DNA of 64,000 bases from Actinokineospora enzanensis DSM 44649 (lineage in GTDB: Bacteria > Actinomycetota > Actinomycetes > Mycobacteriales > Pseudonocardiaceae): positions 50,490 through 114,489 of the forward strand of contig NZ_KB894431.1 of NCBI RefSeq assembly GCF_000374445.1, in the 5' to 3' direction. The notes under the pieces were generated by a model. It made no database searches, was not told the origin of the DNA, and worked only from the letters and a program-made list of their open reading frames with translations. The position numbers and the translations under genes are program-made. Shown in pieces: positions 41,403 through 51,700 of this stretch; within the stretch, counting starts at the first letter, position 1, and each line of letters begins with the position of its first letter.

Positions 41403-43943
41403 GTGCGGGTGGCCGCGCCAGGCGAAGTGAGAGGCACGTCTTCGGTGGATTTTGTTGTCGGCTTGGTCATCATCGGCCTGGTCATCTGGGGTTTGGTCAC
41501 TGTGGTCCGTGGGCCCGGTCGCCCGGCTGCGGGCAAGGCACGGCCACCGGCGACCCGATCCCCGGTCCGCACCCCACCGCCCACTCGGGTTCGTACCCCA
41601 CCACCCACTCGGGTTCGTACCCCACCACCCACCCAGGTGCGGTCCACACAGCCGAGAGAACACCGGACGGCCGCCGAGCTCCGGCATCGCCTCGGTCTGC
41701 CACCGGCAGGCGAGACCACCCAAGCGATCCCACCAGCGGGGCACTCCACGCCGACGCGGCCCGTCGCACCTACCCCTTCCCCACACGGTGTGCCCGCGAA
41801 CCGAGTAGCTCCTGTACCTGGGCAAGCCCCGGTCCGACGCGCACCCGAGCCCGCCGCCAAGCCCCGGCCCGCCGCAGCGGCCAAGTCCCGGTCTTCCGAG
41901 CAAGTGTGGGTCCCGCCCGGAACCGACGTCACCGTGCAGGGACAGCCCTTGGCAGGCGGGATGCTCTACGTCGGCACCACGCTCACCACACCGCGCGGCA
42001 TCCCCGATCCCGCCTTGATCGACCCCAGCCTGCGGGTGGACCACCGGCGTCCGGACCGGGCAGGCGAGTCGATGGGCTACTGGCCGTCGTACTCGGACAT
42101 CTCGCCCCAGGCGCGGGCCGCGTATCTCGCGTGGTTGGCCGGTGGGCGGCGGGATCCGAAGGCCTACATCGGTTACGTCTTCCTCTACTTCTACGGTATC
42201 GAGCGCCGTCTCCTCCTGGAGTCCGACCGGTCTTCCGCGGAAGAACGCGTCGCGTTGCTCGACGAGGTGCGCAGGCTGCTGGATATGTACTCGCGCAACA
42301 AATCGTTCGCGGGTTATGCGACCAGGTTGCTTGAGGTCATGGCAGATCCGGTGCTCGACTGGGTCGGCAAGCATCCACCCGAGCCGCCTGCCGAGCACAC
42401 CTACGAGCTGCCCGCCGATCTTCGCATCGGGCTCGGCCAGCACATCGCCCGCGGCGTGCCCATCCCGGTCGACTGGGCGTTCGCCTGGTACCGCGGCCAC
42501 CCGAACACCTATCCGCGCACCCCGGCGATCCGGTGCCCGGACGAGTTCCGGGCGATGTTCGCGCACCTCTACCAGCGTGAGTACGGCGCGGGCCTGCGCC
42601 TCAAGCGCAACAAGACCACCATCAAGACGACCTACCACGCGGCCAGTTCCACCATCGGCACCGTCACCGTCGTCGACAGCGGTCTCCCGGACGTCGCCGG
42701 TCTCACCGCGCCGATCGAGAAGCTGCGCGACCTCGCCGAGAAGGCGACCGACGCGCTGGACGCCTACAGCCGCTACCTCGGGCGCTACCCCGACAGGCAC
42801 GGGTCGCCCGCCGCCCTCGCGCTGTTGCCCGACGACCTCACGCCGCCCCCCAGCCCGGAGACCGACGCGGTGTGGGCGTGGGCGACGGCCAGGCTCGCCG
42901 ACGCGCCCGACGCCGTCGTCCCCACCGCTGACCTGGTCGCCCACTGGCCGGGAGCGGCGGCCAAGCTCGCCAAGGCCGACGCAGTGCTCGTCGCCCGGCT
43001 GCTGGAGAAGCGGGGCATCGGGATCGAACCGGATGTGCGGTTCGGTGGCGGCACGCCCGCGCCGAACGGATCCGTCGTCCTGTTCCGGCGCGGCCGGGAG
43101 CACGTCGCGACCCCCAGCCCGGACTACTCGCTGGCGCAGGTGGCGGTGAACCTGGGTGCGGCGGTGGCGATCGCGGACGGCACGGTCACCGAGCCCGAGC
43201 GGCAGGCCATCCGCGACTACGCCGTCACCACGCTCGACCTGACCGAGGACGAACTGCGCAGGCTCGACGCCCACGTCGCCCTCGTGTTGGCGAACCCGCC
43301 GACCCAGGCGGTGCTCAAGCGGCGGCTCGCCGCGGTGCCGCAGCCCGACCGGACCGCGGTCGCGGGTCTGCTCACCGACATCGCCGCGGCTGACGGGGAC
43401 GTGAGCGTGCACGAGGTTCGCACGCTGGAACGCCTCTACGCCTTTCTCGGACTGGACTCGGCCGACGTCTACGGCCGGATCCACGGCAGGGCCACCACGC
43501 GCGGCGATGAACCGATCGCCCTCCGCGTCGCGGGTACGCCCGCCCAGCGGGTGCCGATCCCGGCCGAGGCCGCACGACCGGCCACGTCCGGTGTCGGTCT
43601 CGACCTCGAACTGCTGGCGCGCAAACGCGCGGAGTCCCAACGGGTCGCCGAACAGCTCGCGCAGATCTTCACCGATGACGAGCCTGCCCCGCCGCCACCC
43701 GTTCCGGCGGCCCAGCTCGCCGGACTGGACGCCGAGCACACGGAGTTCCTGCGACGGCTGGTCGGGCGGCCGCAGTGGGCTCGCGCCGATCTGGAAGACC
43801 TCGCGACCGAGGTGGGCCTGCTGCTCGACGGTGCCCTGGACACGGTCAACGAGGCCGCGTTCGACACCGTGGGCGATCCCGTGTGGGAGGGCACCGACCC
43901 GATCACGATCAACGAAGACGTAGCGGAGGACATGCGCTCATGA
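41403..43943 (+). CDS. sngA: Shango defence protein SngA (TerB domain)
   Basis: 846 aa. Residues about 15-35 are a membrane helix (VDFVVGLVIIGLVIWGLVTV). Residues 36-170 are a Pro/Arg/Thr-rich linker with VRTPPPT repeats. A TerB-N-like domain follows (WVPPGTDVTV, ISPQARAAYLAWLAGGRRDP, YGIERRLLLE). The TerB metal-binding-type helical domain is around 575-690 (VAIADGTVTEPERQAIRDYA, IAAADGDVSVHEVRTLERLY). A TerB-C-like region ends at LATEVGLLLDGALDTVNEAA. A TerB protein followed by a BrxD-like ATPase and a helicase is the Shango anti-phage system (Millman et al. 2022, from memory). GTG 41403 has GAGG upstream; GTG 41445 would start right at the helix. It overlaps sngB by four bases. Confidence 0.87.
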   Translation: MRVAAPGEVRGTSSVDFVVGLVIIGLVIWGLVTVVRGPGRPAAGKARPPATRSPVRTPPPTRVRTPPPTRVRTPPPTQVRSTQPREHRTAAELRHRLGLPPAGETTQAIPPAGHSTPTRPVAPTPSPHGVPANRVAPVPGQAPVRRAPEPAAKPRPAAAAKSRSSEQVWVPPGTDVTVQGQPLAGGMLYVGTTLTTPRGIPDPALIDPSLRVDHRRPDRAGESMGYWPSYSDISPQARAAYLAWLAGGRRDPKAYIGYVFLYFYGIERRLLLESDRSSAEERVALLDEVRRLLDMYSRNKSFAGYATRLLEVMADPVLDWVGKHPPEPPAEHTYELPADLRIGLGQHIARGVPIPVDWAFAWYRGHPNTYPRTPAIRCPDEFRAMFAHLYQREYGAGLRLKRNKTTIKTTYHAASSTIGTVTVVDSGLPDVAGLTAPIEKLRDLAEKATDALDAYSRYLGRYPDRHGSPAALALLPDDLTPPPSPETDAVWAWATARLADAPDAVVPTADLVAHWPGAAAKLAKADAVLVARLLEKRGIGIEPDVRFGGGTPAPNGSVVLFRRGREHVATPSPDYSLAQVAVNLGAAVAIADGTVTEPERQAIRDYAVTTLDLTEDELRRLDAHVALVLANPPTQAVLKRRLAAVPQPDRTAVAGLLTDIAAADGDVSVHEVRTLERLYAFLGLDSADVYGRIHGRATTRGDEPIALRVAGTPAQRVPIPAEAARPATSGVGLDLELLARKRAESQRVAEQLAQIFTDDEPAPPPPVPAAQLAGLDAEHTEFLRRLVGRPQWARADLEDLATEVGLLLDGALDTVNEAAFDTVGDPVWEGTDPITINEDVAEDMRS
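41582..41629 (+). repeat. 24-bp tandem repeat inside sngA
   Basis: Two perfect 24-base units (41582-41605, 41606-41629) flanked by degenerate copies from about 41558 and to about 41640. They encode the repeated VRTPPPT linker, so copy-number change would lengthen the linker in frame. Confidence 0.8.
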
Positions 43944-45283
43944 CCAGCTCCACGACCCGCCTGCGGCCCCGCGACCGGGACGCGATCATCTCGGCACTGC
44001 GCACCGGCGTGGTGCCCCGCGGCGGGTTCCAGCACATCCAGGTCGGCCGTGCGGCCGAGATCGCCGCGATGACGGCCGACGTGGCCAGGGTCGCCGACGG
44101 CGGTGCTGCGGTCCGCTTCGTCATCGGCGAGTACGGGGCGGGCAAGACCTTCTTCCTCAACCTGGTCCGCTCCATCGCCGCCGAGCACAAGCTGGTCACC
44201 GCCGCGGCCGACCTCACGCCGGACCGGCGCCTGCACGCAGGCGGCGGTCAGGCCCGCTCGCTCTACGCCGAGCTGATGCGCAACCTCGCCACCAGGTCGA
44301 GCCCCGACGGCAACGCGCTCGCGAGCGTGGTCGAGCGGTTCGTGACCTCCGCGGTGAAGGACGCGACCGCCGAGGGCGTGGCGCCGCGCGTGGTCATCGC
44401 CCGGCGGCTGGACACGCTCTCCGAGGGCGTCGGCGGCTATGACTTCGCCCAGGTCATCGGCGCCTACTGGCGCGCGCACGACACCGGCGACGAGACGCTC
44501 AAGCACGCCGCGATCCGCTGGCTGCGCGGGGAGTACACCACGAAGTCCGACGCCCGCGCCGCCTTGGGCGTGCGGACCATCGTCGACGACGCGAGCGTGT
44601 ACGACCAGCTCAAGCTCATGGCGCGGTTCGTCCGCCTCGCGGGCTACGGCGGTCTGCTGCTGTGCCTGGACGAGATGGTCAACCTCTACAAGTTGGCGCA
44701 CACCGGCGCGCGCAAGTCCAACTACGAGCAGGTCCTGCGCATCGTCAACGACTGCCTGCAGGGCAACGTCGAAGGTCTCGGTGTGTGTTTCGGCGGCACT
44801 CCCGAGATGCTCATGGACACCCGGCGCGGCCTCTACAGCTACGAGGCGCTGCGCAGCAGGCTCGCGGAGAACACCTTCGCCGTCGGCGGCCTCGTCGACC
44901 ACTCCGGACCGGTGCTGCGGTTGGCCAACCTGACCGCCGAGGACATGTACGTCCTGTTGGAACGGTTGCGCACCGTCTTCGCCTCCGGCGACCCCGCCGC
45001 CCACCTCGTGCCGGACGAGGCGTTGTCCGAGTTCATGCAGCACTGTTCGCAGCGCATCGGTGACGCCTACTTCCGCACGCCGCGCAACACCATCAAGGAG
45101 TTCGTCAACCTGCTCGCCATCCTGGAGCAGAACCCGGGGACCGACTGGCGACAGCTGATCGGCGCGGTGCGGGTCGAGACCGAGACCAACACCGACCTGG
45201 AGCCGCTGCCGAACGACGACACGGCGGTCGGGCAGCCGCACGCCACCGACGACGGCGACGAGCTGGCCGCATTCCGGCTCTAG
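43940..45283 (+). CDS. sngB: Shango defence protein SngB (BrxD-like ATP-binding protein)
   Basis: 447 aa P-loop ATPase of the BREX BrxD/DUF2791 type. RDRDAIISALRTGVVPRGGF is the conserved N-terminal segment. Walker A is GEYGAGKT (63-70), Walker B is GLLLCLDEMVNLY (D244, E245), followed by GVCFGGTPEMLMDTRRGLYS and TPRNTIKEFVNLL. It is translationally coupled to sngA (ATGA) and three bases ahead of sngC. In Shango it is the ATPase partner of TerB and the helicase; in BREX, BrxD pairs with a helicase in the same way. Cytoplasmic. Confidence 0.9.
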   Translation: MTSSTTRLRPRDRDAIISALRTGVVPRGGFQHIQVGRAAEIAAMTADVARVADGGAAVRFVIGEYGAGKTFFLNLVRSIAAEHKLVTAAADLTPDRRLHAGGGQARSLYAELMRNLATRSSPDGNALASVVERFVTSAVKDATAEGVAPRVVIARRLDTLSEGVGGYDFAQVIGAYWRAHDTGDETLKHAAIRWLRGEYTTKSDARAALGVRTIVDDASVYDQLKLMARFVRLAGYGGLLLCLDEMVNLYKLAHTGARKSNYEQVLRIVNDCLQGNVEGLGVCFGGTPEMLMDTRRGLYSYEALRSRLAENTFAVGGLVDHSGPVLRLANLTAEDMYVLLERLRTVFASGDPAAHLVPDEALSEFMQHCSQRIGDAYFRTPRNTIKEFVNLLAILEQNPGTDWRQLIGAVRVETETNTDLEPLPNDDTAVGQPHATDDGDELAAFRL

Positions 45284-45286
45284 TCG

Positions 45287-47518
45287 ATGACCGAGTCCAG
45301 CTTCCCGCTGTTGCACCCGGCCGTGCAGCGCTGGGTGTACCTGAAGGGGTGGACGGACCTGCACCCGGTGCAGAACGCCGCCATCCCCGTCGTCCTGCCC
45401 GCCGACCGGGACGTGCTGATCGGCGCCTCCACGGCCGCGGGCAAGACCGAGGCCGCGTTCCTGCCGATCTGTTCGAGCCTGGTCGCCGAACCCGGTGGCG
45501 GCGGGGTCGACGTGCTCTACCTCAGCCCGTTGAAGGCGCTCATCAACGACCAGTTCCGCCGGGTGGAAGGGCTCTGCGAGAGCCTCGACGTCCCCGTGCA
45601 CCGCTGGCACGGCGACGTCGCCGGATCCAGGAAGGCCGCGCTGCTCAAAGCGCCCAACGGGATCCTGCTGACCACACCGGAATCCCTGGAGGGGATGTTC
45701 GTCCTGCGCGGCACCAAGATGGCCAAGCTGTTCGCCGCGTTGCGCTTCGTGGTCGTCGACGAGCTGCACTCCTTCATCGGCAGCGACCGGGGCGTGCAAC
45801 TGGTGTCCCTCCTGCACCGCCTCGACACCACGATCCGGCGCCAGGTACCGAGGGTCGGGCTGTCGGCGACCTTCGGCGACATGAGCCTCGCCGCACGGCA
45901 GCTGCGGCCGGGTGACAGCTATCCGCTCGCCTTGGTCAACGCGCCGGGAGATGGCGGGCAGGAGATCCGGGTCCAGGTACGCGCCTACACCGACGGCAGA
46001 CCCGATCCGGGCGGGGCGATCATCAGCCCTGCCAAGAAACAGATCGCGGCACACCTGCACGCCCGGCTGCGCGGCGGTACCAACCTGGCGTTCGCCAACT
46101 CGCGCTCGGCGGTGGAGGAGTACAGCGTCGAGCTCGCCAGACTCAGCGAGAAAGCGGGCCTGCCCAACGAGTTCCACCCGCACCACGGCAACCTCGCCAA
46201 GGAACTACGCGAAGACGTCGAGGCGATGCTGCGCGACATCACTCGCCCGACCACCGCGGTGTGCACGACCACCCTGGAGATGGGGATCGACATCGGCGAG
46301 ATCGCCCAGGTAGCCCAGCTCGGCCCACCGAGCACGGTGGCGTCGCTGCGGCAGCGGTTGGGACGCTCCGGCCGCCGTGCCGGGCAGCCCGCGATCCTGC
46401 GCGCCTACGTCGAGGAACGCGAACCGGACTCGCGCACCCCGCTCGTCGACCGCCTGCACCCCGACCTCGTCCAGACGTGCGCGGTGATCGACCTGCTGTT
46501 CGAGTCCTGGTGCGAACCGCCGGAACCGGGCGCGGTCCACCTGAGCACCCTCGTCCAGCAACTGCTCTCGACGATCGCCCAGTACGGCGGGGTGTCCGCG
46601 AGCCAGGCGTACCGAGTGCTGTGCGGTCGGGGTGGCCCGTTCCACGAGGTCCCGACCTCCGCTTTTCTGCAGTTGCTGCGGGACCTGGGCGAGCACGAGG
46701 TGATCACCCAGATCGCCGACGGCACACTGCTGCTCGGCGATCGCGGTGAGCAGACCGTCAACCACTACACTTTTTACGCGGCGTTCCACAGCCCCGAGGA
46801 GTACCGACTCGTCGCGCACGGCCAGACCCTGGGCACGATGCCAGTGGACTTCCCGATCTTCCCCGACATGCCCCTCACCTTCGCGGGCCGCCGCTGGCGT
46901 GTGCTTGGGCTGCACGACACCGAGAAGATCATCGAGTTGGCACCGTCGCGTGCCGGTAACGCCGTCCTCTCCGGCACGGGCGGGTACCGAGTGCACACCC
47001 GTGTGCGCCGACGAATGCGCGACATCCTCGGCGGCGACGGCGATCCGGCCTATTCGGACCCGGCCGCGCTCCGCCTGCTCGACCTCGCCCGCCGCACCTA
47101 CGAACGGTCCGGACTGGCGCGAGCGGGTGTCGTCCAGGACGGCGCGGACGCCTTCATCCTGCCCTGGGTGGGGGACAGGCAACTGGCCACGCTGGCCGCC
47201 ATGCTCCGCGCCGACGGCATGCAAGCCGACGCCGGGCGCGTCGCCATCACCGTGCCCGGCACCCGGGTGGACACCGTGCTCGACCTGCTGCACCGCGTCG
47301 CCGCCGCCGACGTCGACGCGCTCGGTCTCGCGAGCACGGTGCTCGAACCCAAGCTGGGCAAGTACGACGACTGGCTGGGGCCGGAACTCCTGATCGCACA
47401 GTACGCAGCCCGCATGCTCGACATCCCGGGTGCACGCGCCGCAGCCCTGGCCGTGCTGAACGGTCCGGATCGGCAGGTCGGCCACCAAGCTGAAGATCAA
47501 GTCCGTACTATCGAGTGA
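45287..47518 (+). CDS. sngC: Shango defence protein SngC (DEAD/DEAH helicase)
   Basis: 743 aa superfamily 2 helicase resembling BrxHII/Lhr-type proteins. Q-motif region LHPVQNAAIP, Walker A GASTAAGKTEA (46-56), LYLSPLKALINDQF, DELH box (158-161), SAT in VGLSATFGD. Helicase C has TAVCTTTLEMGIDIGEI and LRQRLGRSGRRAGQPA (motif VI). The C-terminal half (residues 400-743) is accessory. The three Shango genes form one tight plus-strand operon. The 3' end overlaps jetD on the opposite strand by 11 bases, so the two defence operons run tail to tail. Confidence 0.9.
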   Translation: MTESSFPLLHPAVQRWVYLKGWTDLHPVQNAAIPVVLPADRDVLIGASTAAGKTEAAFLPICSSLVAEPGGGGVDVLYLSPLKALINDQFRRVEGLCESLDVPVHRWHGDVAGSRKAALLKAPNGILLTTPESLEGMFVLRGTKMAKLFAALRFVVVDELHSFIGSDRGVQLVSLLHRLDTTIRRQVPRVGLSATFGDMSLAARQLRPGDSYPLALVNAPGDGGQEIRVQVRAYTDGRPDPGGAIISPAKKQIAAHLHARLRGGTNLAFANSRSAVEEYSVELARLSEKAGLPNEFHPHHGNLAKELREDVEAMLRDITRPTTAVCTTTLEMGIDIGEIAQVAQLGPPSTVASLRQRLGRSGRRAGQPAILRAYVEEREPDSRTPLVDRLHPDLVQTCAVIDLLFESWCEPPEPGAVHLSTLVQQLLSTIAQYGGVSASQAYRVLCGRGGPFHEVPTSAFLQLLRDLGEHEVITQIADGTLLLGDRGEQTVNHYTFYAAFHSPEEYRLVAHGQTLGTMPVDFPIFPDMPLTFAGRRWRVLGLHDTEKIIELAPSRAGNAVLSGTGGYRVHTRVRRRMRDILGGDGDPAYSDPAALRLLDLARRTYERSGLARAGVVQDGADAFILPWVGDRQLATLAAMLRADGMQADAGRVAITVPGTRVDTVLDLLHRVAAADVDALGLASTVLEPKLGKYDDWLGPELLIAQYAARMLDIPGARAAALAVLNGPDRQVGHQAEDQVRTIE

Positions 47519-48797
47519 ACGATTCCTCACCACAGATTTTGACGATGTCACGAAGCTGGTCGGCGAGGACCGGCATGACCCGGTCGTAGACTTCAAGGGC
47601 CTCCTGTTCCACCCGGTGCCCGGTCACCGCGATCCGGGCCGCCAGTGGACGCAGGCTCGGCGGACCTTCCTTGGCCAGGCTTTCCGCTCGCTTCCGCCAT
47701 TCCTCGCGAACGTCGGGTTCGTCGTGGCGTTTCGCCGCGACTTCCCAGAGTTCGGGAGTCATACCCACCGGGAACACCTCACACTCGGCGCGCTTCATGA
47801 TGTCCTGAACGATCTCTATTCCGCTGGGATCGAGGTCACACCAGGCGGAGACGGGTAGATGCGAGAACTCCCGCACGAACTCGACGAGGCCGTCGGAGGC
47901 GAACCCCTTGATCCAGACACAGAGCCACTCTTGTGGACTGTCGGTGTGTATGCAGACCTGGTTGAAGTTCTCCTGGTTCTCGATCAACAGGATCCCGTCG
48001 GCGTCACCTTCGAGCCTTCCGAGACGCAGCGCGGCGTGGGCGGGAATACTGACCCAGGGGTTGGCCGTACGAGCATCGACGATGACGTCGTCAAGTCGCC
48101 ATATCAGTGGCCCGCGTAGCCGGATCTCGGTGTCGGGTACTTCGACTGCCTGGTCGAACGGCAGGCAGACCAGGTTCTGGAAGGCGAGCTCGCCTTGATC
48201 GGTCCATCGTTTGGCGCCACCCAGGGCCGACACGGCCAATCCGTGCTTGGTCGTGCGCTCCCCGGCTTCATGCCGGGGCCACCACGTAGCCGCTGCCCGG
48301 ATGGCGGTCTCGTATGTGCTCCACGCCCCGGCACGGGTCATGGAATCCGGCGGGACTTTACTTGTCGAGCCGGGTGGCAACTCGTCCAGCAACCGGTACT
48401 CGTGGGCCAACTGCCGCACGGGACGCATGATGTCCAGAAGTTCGGTTCGCTGCCGCTGAACACGCAGTCTGTTCTGCTCGTCCTTCGCACGCTTGCGCTC
48501 GGACTGTGTCACGACCGACCCGAACACTCCTTCCACGAGATCCTGGAGACTCATCGAGTATCGGCTGGCCCGAAGCGACTGCTCGGCCCGCCGAAGATCG
48601 ATCCGGTGAGCCCGCACCGCAGCGAGTCCGAAGAGTTCGACCAGCTCCCGCCGCTCATCCTCGGTCAACGGTTGGTCCAGGAACAGCGGGCGTGCCGTAC
48701 CGCCTCCGCGTACCAACTTGTGATGGAGCGTGCGCAGGAATGCTGTCGGACCGGGCTTGTCCGCCCAGTCACGCAACACCGGATCGAGCTCAATCAT
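47508..48797 (-). CDS. jetD: Wadjet defence protein JetD (Toprim-like nuclease subunit)
   Basis: 429 aa. The C-terminal half is a Toprim-like (DUF2220-type) domain: DGILLIENQENFNQVC with catalytic Glu273, then SAWCDLDPSGIEIV with Asp321 and Asp323. The N-terminal half is helical (LTEDERRELVELFGL, SQRSERKRAKDEQNRL-like charged region). JetD is the topoisomerase VI-like nuclease that cuts plasmid DNA after the JetABC condensin extrudes a loop. It overlaps jetC by eight bases and is last in the minus-strand operon. Subtype cannot be fixed by eye. Confidence 0.87.
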   Translation of the reverse strand: MIELDPVLRDWADKPGPTAFLRTLHHKLVRGGGTARPLFLDQPLTEDERRELVELFGLAAVRAHRIDLRRAEQSLRASRYSMSLQDLVEGVFGSVVTQSERKRAKDEQNRLRVQRQRTELLDIMRPVRQLAHEYRLLDELPPGSTSKVPPDSMTRAGAWSTYETAIRAAATWWPRHEAGERTTKHGLAVSALGGAKRWTDQGELAFQNLVCLPFDQAVEVPDTEIRLRGPLIWRLDDVIVDARTANPWVSIPAHAALRLGRLEGDADGILLIENQENFNQVCIHTDSPQEWLCVWIKGFASDGLVEFVREFSHLPVSAWCDLDPSGIEIVQDIMKRAECEVFPVGMTPELWEVAAKRHDEPDVREEWRKRAESLAKEGPPSLRPLAARIAVTGHRVEQEALEVYDRVMPVLADQLRDIVKICGEESFTR

Positions 48798-51700
48798 CGA
48801 ACAGCGTGCCTCCGTCCGCCTCGGGTTCGTCGGCCACCAGCGCAGGGTCGTCGAGTCGGTGGCTGGTCTCGCCGTCCCAGATGAAGGGTGTGGTGAGCAC
48901 CCCCGGAACCGATGGATCGCGGTACAGGCTATAGGTCACCAGGCCGGGCACCTCACGATGGAAACCCCATTCATCATGGCTGGCCAGGACGAAATCGAGG
49001 TCGAGATCGGTGAGTAGGCGCATGCAGTTGCCCCGCATTTCCGCGTCGATGCCCGCGAATGCCTCGTCGAGGTAGACCGGGCGGGGTGCGGTCGCCGCAG
49101 CAGCCTTGTAGTGTGCCGCAGCGGCGACGAACAACGGGAGCTGCAGCATGACCGCCTTCTCCCCGCCCGATCCTTGTTGGTGAGTTGCATCGTTGAGAGC
49201 AGACCACCTGTCGCCCAGGCCTTTGCGGACCTCCAACGTGAAGCGTGACCACTTGCGATAATCCAACGCCTCACGCAGATGCACCCGCCAGTCGCCCACG
49301 AGATCACCTTCCCGTGCCTTGCGCACGCGATCGGCAAGGAAGCCGACCAATTGATTCCTCGACTCGTCGTCGAGAAACCTGGCGGACCGCGTGTCGAGCA
49401 GGTTGATGGCCCGGTTGACGTCGGTCCCGGCCTCCGGGTCGGCCTCCCACACCAGTTTCATCTGCAGGCCGGAGGCCGTGGTCGAGTCCCTCAACAGGTC
49501 GTTCATGCGATCGCAGAGGCTCATCGCCTCGACCCGGCACTGGCGGAGGTGTTCGCCCATCCGCCCCAGCAGCACGTCGGCGAACAGCTCGCGCTCGCGG
49601 TCGTCGAGGTAGCCGCGGCGGGTGTCGACCTCGGCCTCGATGATCGCTCGAAGCCCGGGGACGGTTTCCTCGACGCCGTTGTGGGTCACCCGCACCACGA
49701 AGAGATCACCGTCGTTGTCGCCCCATGGGCGCCAGTCCGGTCCTTGGATCCGCATCTGCAGATCGCGGAACCGCTCGTCGACCAGATTCCGTCCCGCGTT
49801 GCGACTTTTCTCGGACAGGTCCTCACCGCGCAGGGCGTCCTCGGCCCTTCGCGCGTCGTCGACGCTCTGGGTGAGGGTCGCCGGTTCGTCGGCCCGCTGT
49901 CCGAACAGTTGGGCGAGTTCGAGGAAACCGTGGTGGCGGAGCTTGTCGTATTCATCGACGGCGGCCGACCGGTCCACGGCACGAGCCCGGCGATCCGATT
50001 CGATCAGTTCCAGGCGACCGCGGGCCACCCCAAGCCGTTCCGCGGCCTGCTGATTGTCCTGTCGGACGCCCTCGATCTCCTTGTCGGTCGCCGCCAACTT
50101 GCCCTTCGCCCGACTCAGCTCGGCCATGACTTGCCCGATTTCCGCGCCGATCAGCTCGTTGCGGGACTCGAACTCGGCCGTGAGTTCAGCCGCCTCTGTC
50201 GTCAGAGCCCGGTGTTCCTGCTCGGCCGCCTCGTGCCTGTCACGTTGCCGTTCCACCCGTCCCAGTGCCGAGGCCAGTGCGGTCCGCCTGATCATCGCAC
50301 GTTCGCCGACCGCGGTCATGTCGACCACGGATTCACGGTACGCGCCGAGCGCGTTGCCTGCTGTCTCCAGTGCTTCGGCGGATGTCCCGAGCGAGTGCTC
50401 GCTCGCGTAGGTGGTGAGCTGCCCGGTGGCGGTTGCCAGCACGACCTGCCTGGCCCGCAAGCGCTTCTCCGACTGGCCGAGTTCCACGGTCAATCGGCCG
50501 GCCTCACGCAGCGTGACATCGACGGCCAACCGCCACTCGCGGACCTGGTCGTCGGCGGGGCAGCCATCACGTTCGGCACGCAGGCGTTCGAGCCTGTCGT
50601 CGAATGCCGAGATCATTCCGTGCAGCGACTCGATCTTGCCCTGTGTCTCTGTCAGGAGTTGGTCGAGATGAGCCAGGGCGCGCCGTCTGGACTCTGCTCG
50701 CGCGTTCGCGCCGATATAGCTCGCCCGTCCTCCCTCGGTCCTACCCGTCAAGGGACCGATGGACCAGCCGCCGTCTGCGCTGACCCAGGTTCCAGGCCCC
50801 GCGAGATCGGCTGCAGCAGCGAACTCGATGCTCTCCAGGAGGCTCACGACCACGTCGGTAGGGACTTCGCTGTCACCTGCCGGTCGAAGCACCCCGACCA
50901 GGGAGGTGTGTTCGGTGGGAGTGGTCGGTCGGAAGAAGGTGTCCAGCGTATCGGGTCGAAGGGCCGCTCCACTCGGAGTCACCCAGGCGTCCAACAGTCC
51001 GGCTCCGAGCAACGCGGCCTCGACCTGGTCCTGAACCGGTTGTGGCGTGCCGTCGACGAAGTCCACCAGGCTCCACAGGGGCGCCCCGGGAAGAGTGTCC
51101 CCGGCGCGGTCTCGCCTCATCACCAACGGTGGTGGCGGCGGCAACTCGCGCTCGGCCATCAGCCGATCCCGTTCCTCACCCAATTGGTCACGGTGTCGCC
51201 GCGCGGCGACATGATCCGCCTCCACGGCTGCCCTGGCGGACAGCAAGGCGAGTTCCGTCTGGTTGGAACGGGACCGCACGGCGGTGAGCAGTGACGGTGC
51301 TCCCGGCTCGCCCGCGCGGGCCACGGCGTCGAGCAGCGAGGCGAGGTCCAGATCGTTCCACAGGTGCTCTCGACAGTCCTCCAGCCAGGACGCCACAGCT
51401 GTGCTCACAACCTCGACCGCCGCGGCCAACTCACCCTGCCGCCGGGTGACCTCCTCCGCCGACTCGTCACGTCGGGCGGCGAGGTCGTCCCGGGTGGCCT
51501 GGGCGCGATCGAAATCGCCCTGGGCCTTCTCCACCGCCCGACGCAGTTCCCGGGCGTGCCGGATGGCCGACTTCCTCGCGTCGATCACGGTCTGCAGCAG
51601 CACCCGGACCGACTTCGGGTCGGTGCCCAGCCGCTCGACCTGCAGGTCGTGCTCGATGCGGAGTCCACTGGAGGTCGCTTGTTCCGCCGCGCGTGACACC

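Noticed and set aside
43469..46186. 905-codon minus-strand open frame opposite sngA-sngB-sngC
   Set aside because: No recognisable motifs and overlap with three well-supported genes. Long antisense frames are expected at this GC content.
49279..51294. 671-codon plus-strand open frame inside jetC
   Set aside because: Antisense to the SMC coiled coil with no motifs; the charged heptads on the minus strand explain the open frame.
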